From positions 1 through 53,851 of the forward strand of contig NZ_VRYE01000029.1 in NCBI RefSeq assembly GCF_008041835.1: a stretch of DNA of 53,851 bases, given 5' to 3'. A model generated the notes under the pieces. That model ran no database searches and was not told the origin of the DNA. It worked only from the letters and a program-made list of their open reading frames with translations. Within the stretch, counting starts at the first letter, position 1. Each line of letters opens with the position of its first letter. The translations under genes and the position numbers were made by a program. Shown in pieces: positions 25,335 to 33,254 of this stretch. This DNA is from Ectopseudomonas mendocina (GTDB lineage: Bacteria; Pseudomonadota; Gammaproteobacteria; Pseudomonadales; Pseudomonadaceae).

Positions 25335-26545
25335 CAGCCAGTCACCCTTTCCGGAACCGGTTTGGTCTTCTCCATCCTGGTGTAGAACGGCATCAGGATG
25401 AAGTACGCGAAGTACAGGAAGGTGCACACCTGCGACAGCAAGGTACGACCCGGGGTCGGCGCCAGCACACCCAGCACACCCAAGATGACGAAGGAGATGC
25501 AGAAGATCACCAGCCAGATCTTGCTCATCCAACCCTTGTAGCGCATCGACCTGACCGGGCTACGGTCGAGCCACGGCAGCACAAACAGCACGGCGATGGC
25601 AGCCCCCATGGCCACGACGCCCAGCAGCTTGTCCGGCACCGCACGCAGAATCGCGTAAAACGGGGTGAAGTACCAAACCGGGGCAATGTGATCAGGTGTC
25701 TTGAACGGGTTGGCCGCTTCGAAGTTCGGCTTCTCGAGGAAGTAACCGCCCATTTCCGGGAAGAAGAACACCACGAAGCAGAACACGAACAGGAACACCA
25801 CTACGCCGACGATGTCTTTCACGGTGTAGTACGGATGGAACGCAATACCATCGAGCGGTACGCCGTTTTCGTCCTTGTACTTCTTGATATCGACGCCATC
25901 AGGGTTGTTCGAGCCGACTTCATGCAGCGCCAGGATGTGCAGCACGACCAGGCCGAGCAGAACGATCGGCAGGGCGATCACGTGCAGGGCGAAGAAGCGG
26001 TTCAGGGTGATACCGGAGATCAGGTAGTCACCACGGATCCACTGGGTCAGGTCGTCACCGATGACCGGAATGGCACCGAACAGCGAGATGATAACCTGGG
26101 CGCCCCAGTAGGACATCTGGCCCCACGGCAACAGGTAGCCCATGAAGGCTTCAGCCATCAGCACCAGGTAGATCAGCATGCCGAAGATCCACACCAGCTC
26201 ACGCGGCTTCTGGTAGGAGCCATAGAGCAAGCCACGGAACATGTGCAGGTAGACCACCACGAAGAACGCCGAGGCGCCAGTGGAGTGCAGGTAGCGCAGG
26301 ATCCAGCCGTACTCGACATCGCGCATGATGTATTCGACGGAGGCAAATGCGCCTTCAGCCGAAGGCTCGAAGCTCATGGTCAGCCAGATACCGGTAACGA
26401 TCTGATTGACCAGCACCAGCAGTGCCAACGAGCCGAAGAAGTAGAAGAAGTTGAAGTTCTTCGGAGCGTAGTATTTGGAGAGATGGTCTTCCCACATCTT
26501 GGTGGCGGGGAAGCGCGCATCCACCCATTCCATGAATTTGCTCAT
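25334..26545 (-). CDS. petB: Cytochrome b of the bc1 complex
   Basis: Quinol-oxidising core subunit, 403 residues with eight predicted membrane helices. Haem ligands are H87/H101 and H188/H203. The second pair is separated by 14 residues, one more than in mitochondrial or Rhodobacter cytochrome b. The Qo-site loop motif is PVWY (289-292) instead of the usual PEWY. Both features look natural and in-frame, not damage. It lies between petA and petC with one-base stop/start overlaps. Confidence 0.98.
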   Translation of the reverse strand: MSKFMEWVDARFPATKMWEDHLSKYYAPKNFNFFYFFGSLALLVLVNQIVTGIWLTMSFEPSAEGAFASVEYIMRDVEYGWILRYLHSTGASAFFVVVYLHMFRGLLYGSYQKPRELVWIFGMLIYLVLMAEAFMGYLLPWGQMSYWGAQVIISLFGAIPVIGDDLTQWIRGDYLISGITLNRFFALHVIALPIVLLGLVVLHILALHEVGSNNPDGVDIKKYKDENGVPLDGIAFHPYYTVKDIVGVVVFLFVFCFVVFFFPEMGGYFLEKPNFEAANPFKTPDHIAPVWYFTPFYAILRAVPDKLLGVVAMGAAIAVLFVLPWLDRSPVRSMRYKGWMSKIWLVIFCISFVILGVLGVLAPTPGRTLLSQVCTFLYFAYFILMPFYTRMEKTKPVPERVTG

Positions 26546-27138
26546 CAGGCGTTCTCCTGGTCCACACCGACGACGATGATGTCATCCGTCTCGTAGCTGT
26601 ACGGCGGCACCGGCAGGTTCAGCGGCGCCGGCTGTGCCTTGTAGACACGCCCAGCCATGTCGTAGCGCGAACCGTGGCAAGGGCAGAAGTAACCACCTAC
26701 CCAGTCCGGCCCCAGATCGGCAGGCGCCACTTCCGGACGGAAGGACGGCGCACAACCCAGGTGGGTGCACAGGCCTACCAGCACCAGCAGCTCGGGCTTG
26801 ATCGAGCGAGTTTTCTTGTCCACGTACTCCGGCTGCACCGAGGCAGCAGACTCAGGATCGGCAACACTACCTTCGATCTTGGTCAGATTGGCAAGAATTT
26901 CCTCAGTACGGCGCACGATGAACACCGGCTGACCGCGCCACTCAGCAACCATCTGCTGACCTGCTTCGATCTTGCTGACGTTCACCTTCACCGGTGCACC
27001 GGCCGCCTTGGCCCTGGCACTGGGGAACCATGACCCCACGAACGGAGTCGCAGCACCTACCGCCCCTGCTGCACCCACCACGGAGGTGGCTGCAACCAGG
27101 AAGCGACGCCGGCCTGCATTCACGCCGTCATTGTTCAT
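26545..27138 (-). CDS. petA: Rieske iron-sulfur subunit of the bc1 complex
   Basis: 2Fe-2S protein that accepts the first electron from quinol. The 197-residue product has a twin-arginine motif (R10-RRFLV) with an uncleaved membrane anchor (about 13-35), a flexible hinge rich in Ala/Gly, and the cluster-binding head. Box I is C124-T-H126-LG-C129 and box II is C152-P-C154-H155-GS. The ligands are C124, H126, C152 and H155, with a C129-C154 disulfide. It is first in petABC. Confidence 0.98.
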   Translation of the reverse strand: MNNDGVNAGRRRFLVAATSVVGAAGAVGAATPFVGSWFPSARAKAAGAPVKVNVSKIEAGQQMVAEWRGQPVFIVRRTEEILANLTKIEGSVADPESAASVQPEYVDKKTRSIKPELLVLVGLCTHLGCAPSFRPEVAPADLGPDWVGGYFCPCHGSRYDMAGRVYKAQPAPLNLPVPPYSYETDDIIVVGVDQENA

Positions 27139-27219
27139 TCAGTCGTCTCCCATCAGCTTTGTGGCCTGTTGTTCAGGCCTCTACTAAGTAAAAATCGGGC
27201 CGCGCAAAAAATTCGCCAA

Positions 27220-27248
27220 ATGGTAAAGAAAAGCCCCTTTTCTGACAA
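27220..27248 (-). promoter_or_regulatory. Predicted petABC promoter
   Basis: -35 TTGTCA (27248-27243), 17-nt spacer, -10 TACCAT (27225-27220); the leader to the petA ATG is about 75 nt. Two perfect palindromes abut the upstream edge of the -35 box. Confidence 0.6.
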
Positions 27249-27268
27249 GGTAATTACCTGCCAGGTAA
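27249..27268. promoter_or_regulatory. Overlapping palindromes upstream of the petABC -35 box
   Basis: GGTAATTACC (27249-27258) and TTACCTG-C-CAGGTAA (27254-27268) are both perfect palindromes and share TTACC. They are immediately upstream of the predicted -35, a usual place for an activator. The regulator is unknown to me. Confidence 0.45.
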
Positions 27269-27337
27269 GCCGCGAAAGCCTTGCCGCGCGCGGCTTGCAT
27301 ATATGCGGCACGTTGTCGCAGCACTTTGCCCGCCCCA

Positions 27338-27375
27338 TAAAAAACGCCCAGCTCCGTAAGGAAACTGGGCGCTTT
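27338..27375 (-). terminator. Terminator of rplM-rpsI
   Basis: On the minus strand CGCCCAG-(13 nt)-CTGGGCG followed by TTTTTTATGG; it is 19 nt beyond the rpsI stop. It separates the ribosomal protein operon from petABC. Confidence 0.88.
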
Positions 27376-27393
27376 TGGGAAGCGTAGTCGCGA

Positions 27394-27786
27394 TTAACGC
27401 TTCGAGTACTGCGGACGCTTACGCGCTTTGCGCAGACCGACTTTCTTACGCTCGACTTCACGGGCATCACGAGTGACGTAACCGGCTTTACGCAGCGGGC
27501 TGCGCAGGGTCTCGTCATACTCGATCAGAGCGCGGGTGATGCCGTGGCGAATAGCGCCGGCCTGACCGCTGACACCACCACCAGCAACGGTGACGAAGAT
27601 GTCGAACTTCTCGGTGGTCTCGGTCAGCTCCAGCGGCTGACGCACGACCATGCGAGCGGTTTCACGACCGAAGAAGGAATCCAGGGCGCGATTGTTGATC
27701 GAAATGTTACCAGTACCCGGACGCAGGAAAACGCGCGCGGTTGCGGTCTTGCGACGGCCAGTGCCGTAGTTTTGAGTCGCCGACAT
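27394..27786 (-). CDS. rpsI: 30S ribosomal protein S9
   Basis: The 130-residue product has the standard length of S9. It shows [15 protein letters not shown] at the N terminus and the invariant C-terminal tail ending in KRPQYSKR, whose last Lys-Arg reaches the anticodon loop of P-site tRNA. It lies 14 bp after rplM. Confidence 0.99.
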   Translation of the reverse strand: MSATQNYGTGRRKTATARVFLRPGTGNISINNRALDSFFGRETARMVVRQPLELTETTEKFDIFVTVAGGGVSGQAGAIRHGITRALIEYDETLRSPLRKAGYVTRDAREVERKKVGLRKARKRPQYSKR

Positions 27787-27800
27787 AATGAACTATTCCG

Positions 27801-28229
27801 TTAAATCTTCAGTTCTTGGGGCTGCTGAGCGGTGTGCGGGTGAGCGGCACCCTTGTACACCTTCAGCTTACGGTACATGTCGCGACCCAGCGGGTTCTTC
27901 GGCAGCATGCCTTTGACCGCAGTCTCGATCACGCGCTCAGGCGCACGAGCAATCAACTTCTCGAAGTTGATTTCTTTGATGCCGCCCGGGAAACCGGAGT
28001 GGGAGTAGTACATCTTGTCGCTGGTCTTGGCACCGGTCACGCGCACCTGCTCGGCATTGATCACGACGATGTAGTCACCGGTGTCAACGTGAGGAGTGTA
28101 CTCAGGCTTGTGCTTGCCACGCAGACGGCTCGCGATTTCAGTGGCCAGACGACCCAAGGTCTGACCAGCAGCATCAACGACGAACCAGTCGCGCTTTACT
28201 GTTTCTGGTTTAGCAGTAAAAGTTTTCAT
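27801..28229 (-). CDS. rplM: 50S ribosomal protein L13
   Basis: The 142-residue product is full length and shows [28 protein letters not shown] and [12 protein letters not shown], as usual for L13. First gene of rplM-rpsI, with a predicted promoter 43 nt upstream of the ATG and a short leader. Confidence 0.99.
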   Translation of the reverse strand: MKTFTAKPETVKRDWFVVDAAGQTLGRLATEIASRLRGKHKPEYTPHVDTGDYIVVINAEQVRVTGAKTSDKMYYSHSGFPGGIKEINFEKLIARAPERVIETAVKGMLPKNPLGRDMYRKLKVYKGAAHPHTAQQPQELKI

Positions 28230-28271
28230 TCTTTATAGCCTCAGGGGCCGCCCAGCAAAAATAGACGGCGG

Positions 28272-28300
28272 ATCTTACTGAATAGTGCGTACTTTGACAA
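28272..28300 (-). promoter_or_regulatory. Promoter of rplM-rpsI
   Basis: -35 TTGTCA (28300-28295), 17-nt spacer, -10 TAAGAT (28277-28272); expected start about 28265, leaving a leader of about 36 nt. The remaining 28301-28476 up to the divergent aldo/keto reductase shows no gene. Confidence 0.7.
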
Positions 28301-28476
28301 GTCAAAGGCAGCCGCATACGGACGCTATCGGGGGCTCGGGTCAGCGCGTCCACAATACGGCAAGATTCTTCGGCAGGCGGCGCATCACTTCCACCGCAGA
28401 AAGAGGTGCCGGATTATCCGGATTGCGAAAAAAATTTCAACCTGCTTGTATGGCTCTTTTGCCAAAGGAGTACCTC

Positions 28477-29514
28477 ATGGAATACCGCAAGCTAGGCCGA
28501 ACCGGACTCGATGTCAGCGCCCTGTGCCTGGGCACCATGACCTGGGGTGAGCAGAACAGCGAGCGCGAAGGCCACGCCCAGATCGAGCGGGCCAAGGCTA
28601 GCGGCGTCAACTTCATCGATACCGCCGAAATGTACCCGGTGCCGCCGCGCGCCGAGACCTACAGCAAGACCGAGCAAATCATCGGCAGCTACTTCAGGCA
28701 GCACGGCGACCGCGCCGACTGGATTCTGGCCAGCAAGATCGCCGGCCCCGGCAATGGCATCAGCCATATCCGCGATGGCCAGCTGAAATTCAACCGCGAG
28801 CACATAGTCGCCGCGCTGGATGCCAGTCTCAAGCGCCTGCAAATCGACTGGATCGACCTGTACCAGCTGCACTGGCCGGAGCGTCCGACCAATTTCTTCG
28901 GCCAGCTCGGCTATAAGCACCGGGATACGGACTTCACTCCGTTGGAGGAAACCCTGGAAGTGCTCGACGAGCAGGTCAAGGCCGGCAAGATTCGCCATAT
29001 CGGCCTGTCCAACGAAACACCCTGGGGCACCATGAAGTTCCTGCAATTGGCCGAGAGCCGTGGCTGGCCGCGCGCCGTGTCGATCCAGAACCCCTACAAC
29101 CTGCTCAATCGCAGCTTCGAGGTGGGCCTGGCGGAAGTGGCGATTCGCGAACAGTGCGGCCTGCTGGCCTACTCACCGCTGGCCTTCGGCATGCTCAGCG
29201 GCAAGTACGAAGGCGGCGCCCGCCCGGCCGGCGCGCGCATCAGCCTGTTCAGCCGTTTCGCCCGCTACACCAACCCACAGTCGGAGGCAGCCTGCTCGCG
29301 CTACGTCGCCCTGGCCCGCGAACATGGCCTCGATCCCGCGCAGATGGCTCTGGCCTTCGTCACCGCGCAGCCTTTCGTGACCAGCAACATCATCGGCGCC
29401 ACCAGCCTGGAGCAACTGGACAGCAACCTGGCCAGCGCCGAGCTGAAGCTTTCCGAAGAAGTGCTCGCCGGTATCGAGGCGATTCACAAGGCGCAACCCA
29501 ACCCGGCGCCCTGA
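28477..29514 (+). CDS. Aldo/keto reductase, Tas-like
   Basis: NADP-dependent TIM-barrel oxidoreductase of 345 residues, closely resembling E. coli Tas (start MEYRKLGRTGLDVSALCLG, LGTMTWGEQN, NPYNLLNRSFEVGLAEV). The catalytic tetrad of the family is present: D48, Y53, K87, H132. The physiological substrate is unknown. The ATG at 28477 has AAAGGAG six bases upstream; the open frame before it (192 nt) has no family similarity. It is convergent with the acyl-CoA dehydrogenase. Confidence 0.93.
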   Translation: MEYRKLGRTGLDVSALCLGTMTWGEQNSEREGHAQIERAKASGVNFIDTAEMYPVPPRAETYSKTEQIIGSYFRQHGDRADWILASKIAGPGNGISHIRDGQLKFNREHIVAALDASLKRLQIDWIDLYQLHWPERPTNFFGQLGYKHRDTDFTPLEETLEVLDEQVKAGKIRHIGLSNETPWGTMKFLQLAESRGWPRAVSIQNPYNLLNRSFEVGLAEVAIREQCGLLAYSPLAFGMLSGKYEGGARPAGARISLFSRFARYTNPQSEAACSRYVALAREHGLDPAQMALAFVTAQPFVTSNIIGATSLEQLDSNLASAELKLSEEVLAGIEAIHKAQPNPAP

Positions 29515-29521
29515 TGCACCA

Positions 29522-29586
29522 CGTAGGGTGTGCCGTGCGCACCGCCAAGCACCTCAGCGTTGCAGGTGCGCACAGCGCCCCCTACG
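29522..29586. repeat. Inverted repeat between convergent genes
   Basis: CGTAGGGTGTGCCGTGCGCACC (29522-29543) and GGTGCGCACAGCGCCCCCTACG (29565-29586) form an imperfect 22-bp stem with a 21-nt loop. It occupies the whole gap between two converging genes. There is no T-tract, so it is not a classical terminator; the sequence looks like a dispersed pseudomonad repeat. Confidence 0.65.
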
Positions 29587-29589
29587 GAT

Positions 29590-30729
29590 TTACACCAGCG
29601 AACGAGCGATGATCTCCTTCATGATCTCGTTGGTGCCGGCGTAGATGCGCTGCACCCGCGCATCAGCCCAGGCCCGCGCCACCGGATACTCCCACATGTA
29701 GCCGTAACCGCCGTGCAGCTGCACGCATTCATCAAGCACCTTGCACTGCAGATCGGTGCTCCAGTACTTGATCATCGCCGCAGTCGGCACATCCAGCTTG
29801 CCCTGCAGGTGCAACTCCAGGCAGCGGTCGATGAAAATGCGGCCAACCTGAATCTCCGTCGCCATCTCAGCCAGCTTGAAGCGGGTGTTCTGGAAATCCG
29901 CCACGGCCTTGCCAAAGGCCTTGCGCTCGCGGGTGTAGTCGAGCGTCCACTGTAGCGCCGCTTCGGCCGAAGCCAGGGCACCGATGCCCACGGTCAGACG
30001 CTCCTGCGGCAACTCCTGCATCAGGTAGGCGAAGCCCATTCCGGGCCGCCCCAGCAGATTTTCTTTGGGCACGCGCACGTCCTGGAAAAACAGCTCGGAG
30101 GTGTCCTGCGCCTTCATGCCGACTTTTTCCAGGCGCTTGCCCTTGGAAAATCCGGGGGTATTGGCCTCGACCAGGAACAGGCTGGTGCCTTTGGCGCCAG
30201 CCTTGGGATCGGTCTTGGCCACGACGATCACCAGATCGGCCAGCCAGCCGTTGGTGATGAACGTCTTCGAGCCATTGATCACGTATTCGTCGCCATCGAG
30301 CACCGCAGTGGTCTTCACGCCCTGCAGGTCGGAGCCGGCACCCGGCTCGGTCATGGCGATGGCAGTGACCATCTCGCCGCTCACCAACTTGGGCAGGTAA
30401 TGTTGCTTCTGCGCCTCGCTGCCGTAATGCAGGATGTAGGGCGCAACGATATCCGAGTGCAGGGAAAATCCAATGCCGGTCAACCCCAGGCGGCCGATCT
30501 CCTCGATCACCACGGTGCTGTAGAGGAAGTCAGCCGCCATGCCGCCATACGCCTCGGGAATATGCGAACAGAGCATGCCGGCCTCGCCCGCCTTGTTCCA
30601 CAGCGCACGGTCGACATGACCGTCCTTCTCCCACTGCTGGTGATAAGGCACGGCCTCCTGCTCGAGAAACTTGCGCACGCTATCGCGGAACAGTTCGTGA
30701 TCGGAGCTGAATAGGGTTCTGGGAATCAT
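29590..30729 (-). CDS. Acyl-CoA dehydrogenase, long-chain (LCAD-like) type
   Basis: FAD enzyme for the first dehydrogenation of acyl-CoA, 379 residues. The order is the helical N domain, the beta domain with TAIAMTEPGAGSDLQG (FAD/substrate), and the C-terminal helical domain with QLHGGYGYMWEYP and YAGTNEIMKEII. The position used as base by medium-chain enzymes (YEGT) is Ala here. E243 in LPQERL aligns with the base of LCAD and isovaleryl-CoA dehydrogenases, so activity is expected. The chain-length preference is not proven. It is divergent from the GlxA-type regulator, which may control it. Confidence 0.93.
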   Translation of the reverse strand: MIPRTLFSSDHELFRDSVRKFLEQEAVPYHQQWEKDGHVDRALWNKAGEAGMLCSHIPEAYGGMAADFLYSTVVIEEIGRLGLTGIGFSLHSDIVAPYILHYGSEAQKQHYLPKLVSGEMVTAIAMTEPGAGSDLQGVKTTAVLDGDEYVINGSKTFITNGWLADLVIVVAKTDPKAGAKGTSLFLVEANTPGFSKGKRLEKVGMKAQDTSELFFQDVRVPKENLLGRPGMGFAYLMQELPQERLTVGIGALASAEAALQWTLDYTRERKAFGKAVADFQNTRFKLAEMATEIQVGRIFIDRCLELHLQGKLDVPTAAMIKYWSTDLQCKVLDECVQLHGGYGYMWEYPVARAWADARVQRIYAGTNEIMKEIIARSLV

Positions 30730-30871
30730 GGCGCTACCTGTGTCTGATGGTCGAAAAAGCAGACTTCGACTTTAGCCAAGCAAACGCTTGGTCACACTGG
30801 ACACAAGCGCCAAAAAATAAGACGATCCAGCCGCCGCATGACCACTACGCCTTGAACAAGAATAATTACTT

Positions 30872-31879
30872 ATGGTTATCCCACAGCCGCGCACGACTTT
30901 GCGCCGCGTCAGTATTCTCGCCACCGATGGCGTGCTCGCCTCCACCCTGCTGCAGGCCAAGGACTTCTTCCACATGGCCGGCATTCGCCATGCCAAACAG
31001 CAGGGCCTGGGCCTTGAGCCGCCGTTCGAGATCCACTTGGTCAGCCCCGATGGCCAGCCAGTCAACAGCTTCAGCAATGTACGCCTGCCGGTAGACGGCG
31101 GGCTGGATAGCTGCGATGTAATCATCCTGCCGGCCTTCTGGGGCGACTTCGATGCCCTCAGCCGCCGTTATCCACAGGTACTGGACTGGCTCAGGCGCCA
31201 GCACGCCAGCGGTGCGGCGATCTGCGGCGAGGCCAGCGGCGTATTCTGGATGGCCGAAGCCGGCCTTCTCGACGGCAAGGAAGCGACCACCTACTGGCGC
31301 TTCTTCCGCGAGTTTGCCGAGCGCTTTCCCAAGGTACTGCTCAATCAGGACAAGCACCTGTCCGATGCCGACAACCTGTATTGCGCGGGGGGCGTCACGT
31401 CGGCCTGCGACCTGTATATATACCTGATCGAGCGTTACTGCGGCGCCGGCGTGGCCCAGGGCGTGGCGCGCGACATTCTCTACGAAGTGCAGCGCAGCTA
31501 CACGCCCGGGCGAATTGGCTTCGGCGGCCAGAAGCTGCATCAGGACGTCACCGTGCTGCAGATCCAGCATTGGCTGGAGGAGCACTATGCCGACAAGTTC
31601 CGCCTCGAGGACGTGGCGCGCGAACATGGCATGAGCATTCGCAATTTCATGCGCCGTTTCCAGGGGGCGACCGGCGACAAACCGCTGCACTACCTGCAGC
31701 GCCTGCGCATCGAGACGGCAAAGAGCCTGCTCTCCTCAACGCGCAAGAGCATCAAGACCATCAGCTACGAAGTCGGTTACGACGACGCCAGCTTCTTCGC
31801 CCGCCTGTTCCGCCAGCACACCGAGCTGTCGCCGAACCAGTATCGCCGGCAGTTCCAGCAGAAGGATTACCAGGACTGA
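30872..31879 (+). CDS. GlxA-type transcriptional regulator (DJ-1/PfpI domain plus AraC HTH)
   Basis: The 335-residue product joins a DJ-1/PfpI-like domain (about 10-190) to an AraC-type double helix-turn-helix (about 230-330; IRNFMRRFQGATGDKPLHYLQRLRIE, ISYEVGYDDASFFARLFRQHTELSPNQYR). A cysteine (C118 in AAICGEASG) sits at the nucleophile elbow, as in other members of the class, where the N-domain is thought to sense a metabolite. Known members of the class (for example ArgR, CdhR, GbdR of pseudomonads) control amino acid, carnitine and betaine use. The ligand here is not predictable; the divergent acyl-CoA dehydrogenase is the obvious candidate target. Confidence 0.92.
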   Translation: MVIPQPRTTLRRVSILATDGVLASTLLQAKDFFHMAGIRHAKQQGLGLEPPFEIHLVSPDGQPVNSFSNVRLPVDGGLDSCDVIILPAFWGDFDALSRRYPQVLDWLRRQHASGAAICGEASGVFWMAEAGLLDGKEATTYWRFFREFAERFPKVLLNQDKHLSDADNLYCAGGVTSACDLYIYLIERYCGAGVAQGVARDILYEVQRSYTPGRIGFGGQKLHQDVTVLQIQHWLEEHYADKFRLEDVAREHGMSIRNFMRRFQGATGDKPLHYLQRLRIETAKSLLSSTRKSIKTISYEVGYDDASFFARLFRQHTELSPNQYRRQFQQKDYQD

Positions 31880-31913
31880 GCGCAACGCGCCGGGCTGACT
31901 GCCCCCCGGAAAT

Positions 31914-31944
31914 GCACAAGGCGACCTCGCAGGTCGCCTTGTGC
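31914..31944. terminator. Bidirectional hairpin between the AraC-type gene and zapE
   Basis: GCACAAGGCGACCT-CGC-AGGTCGCCTTGTGC: a perfect 14-bp stem with a 3-nt loop between converging genes. It is 15 nt from the zapE stop; T-tracts are absent on either side. Confidence 0.7.
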
Positions 31945-31958
31945 GTATCACTGCACCG

Positions 31959-33053
31959 TCAAGGCCGGTGCGGGCGCGAGAGGAACTCGTGTGACTGCAT
32001 CTCCAGCAGGCGGCTCAGCGTACGCTGGAACTCGAAACTCAGACGACCGCCGGTATACAGATCCTTGAGCTCCACTTCGGCAGAGATGATCAGCTTGACG
32101 TTACGGTCGTAGAACTCGTCCACCAGATTGATGAAGCGCCGCGCCATGTCGTCCTTGGCCACGCTCATCTGCTCGACATTGGCCAGGATCACCGCGTGGA
32201 AGATCTTGCCCAGTTCGATGTAGTCGTTCTGGCTGCGCGGCCCATCGCACAGCTCGCGGAACTCGAACCAGGCCACGTCTTCGCACACGCGCACGGCATT
32301 GATTGCGCGGTTCTCGATCATCAGCGCCTCGTTCTCCACCATATGGGTGCAGTCCGGCAGCAGGCTCTGGAAGCTCTTGCGCAGGCTCTCGTCGGCCTCG
32401 AGGCCGAGCGGGAAGTGGAACAGCTCAGCCTGCTCCAGCGCACGCAGACGATAGTCGACGCCGCTGTCGACGTTGACGATATCGGTGTGCTCCTTGAGCA
32501 GGGCGATGGCCGGCAGGAAACGTGCACGCTGCAGGCCATCCTTGTACAGGCCGTCCGGCACGATGTTGGAAGTCGCGACGAGCGACACGCCGTTCTTGAA
32601 CAGCTCCTCCAGCAGGGTGGCGAGGATCATCGCGTCGGTGATGTCACTGACGAAGAACTCGTCGAAGCAGATCACCCGCGCCTCGTCGGCGAAACGCTTG
32701 CCGATGATGGTCAGCGGGTTCTTCTCACCCTTGAGGGTCTTCATCTCCTCGTGCACACGTTTCATGAAGCGGTGAAAGTGCGTACGCATCTTCTGCTCGA
32801 ACGGCAGCGCATCGAAGAAAGTGTCGACCAGATAGGTCTTGCCGCGCCCCACCCCGCCCCAGAAATACAGGCCCTTGACCGGCCCCTGCGGCTTCTTGCC
32901 GAACAGCTTGCCGATCAGGCCGGCTTTGCCCTGGTCACGCGCGATCAGATCGTCATACAGACGCTGCAAGTGGCGGACGGCATTTTCCTGGGCCGCATCA
33001 TGGAAGAAGTCGGGCCGCTTGAGATCGGCCTGATAACGCTCGAGAGGGGTCAT
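31959..33053 (-). CDS. zapE: Cell division ATPase ZapE
   Basis: AFG1-like AAA-type ATPase that associates with the Z ring during late constriction. The 364-residue product has the Walker A GGVGRGKT (66-73), Walker B VICFDEFFVSDI, and sensor LVATSNIVPDGLY. There is no protease or membrane segment. The ATG at 33053 lies only about 20 nt downstream of a complete terminator hairpin, leaving no room for a normal promoter in between (see findings). Confidence 0.96.
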   Translation of the reverse strand: MTPLERYQADLKRPDFFHDAAQENAVRHLQRLYDDLIARDQGKAGLIGKLFGKKPQGPVKGLYFWGGVGRGKTYLVDTFFDALPFEQKMRTHFHRFMKRVHEEMKTLKGEKNPLTIIGKRFADEARVICFDEFFVSDITDAMILATLLEELFKNGVSLVATSNIVPDGLYKDGLQRARFLPAIALLKEHTDIVNVDSGVDYRLRALEQAELFHFPLGLEADESLRKSFQSLLPDCTHMVENEALMIENRAINAVRVCEDVAWFEFRELCDGPRSQNDYIELGKIFHAVILANVEQMSVAKDDMARRFINLVDEFYDRNVKLIISAEVELKDLYTGGRLSFEFQRTLSRLLEMQSHEFLSRPHRP

Positions 33054-33072
33054 GATTCGTTAGCCGGGCAAG

Positions 33073-33108
33073 TAAAAACGGGGGCGTCACTTTAGCGACG
33101 CCCCCGTT
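33073..33108 (-). terminator. Strong terminator between trpS and zapE
   Basis: On the minus strand AACGGGGGCGTC-(8 nt)-GACGCCCCCGTT followed by TTT: a 12-bp stem. It ends about 20 nt before the zapE start codon. It can end trpS transcription or act as an attenuator for zapE. Confidence 0.88.
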
Positions 33109-33137
33109 GATTGGCAATCGGTGCAAGCTAGGCACAC

Positions 33138-33241
33138 TCCCTCTCCCATTTATGGGAGAGGGTCGGGGAGAGGGCAGGCCGACGACGCGGTGCACCGGAC
33201 AACCCTCTCCCCCAGCCCCTCTCCCGCAAGCGGGAGAGGGG
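33138..33241. repeat. CCCTCTCCC repeat pair
   Basis: Two hairpins, CCCTCTCCCA-TTTA-TGGGAGAGGG (33139-33162) and CCCCTCTCCCG-CAAG-CGGGAGAGGGG (33217-33241), each accompanied by an extra GGGGAGAGGG or CCCTCTCCCC motif on the inner side. The two units face each other. This resembles a dispersed intergenic repeat of proteobacteria. There is no gene in 33109-33254. Confidence 0.8.
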
Positions 33242-33254
33242 AGCAAAAGCCTCT

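Noticed and set aside
24555..25532. A longer cytochrome c1 starting inside petB
   Set aside because: The extension is antisense-free but out of frame with petB and lacks a signal peptide at its start; the ATG at 25334 begins a proper signal sequence.
33138..33241. CRISPR-like array
   Set aside because: Only two palindromic units with one unequal spacer in inverted, not direct, orientation; no cas genes.
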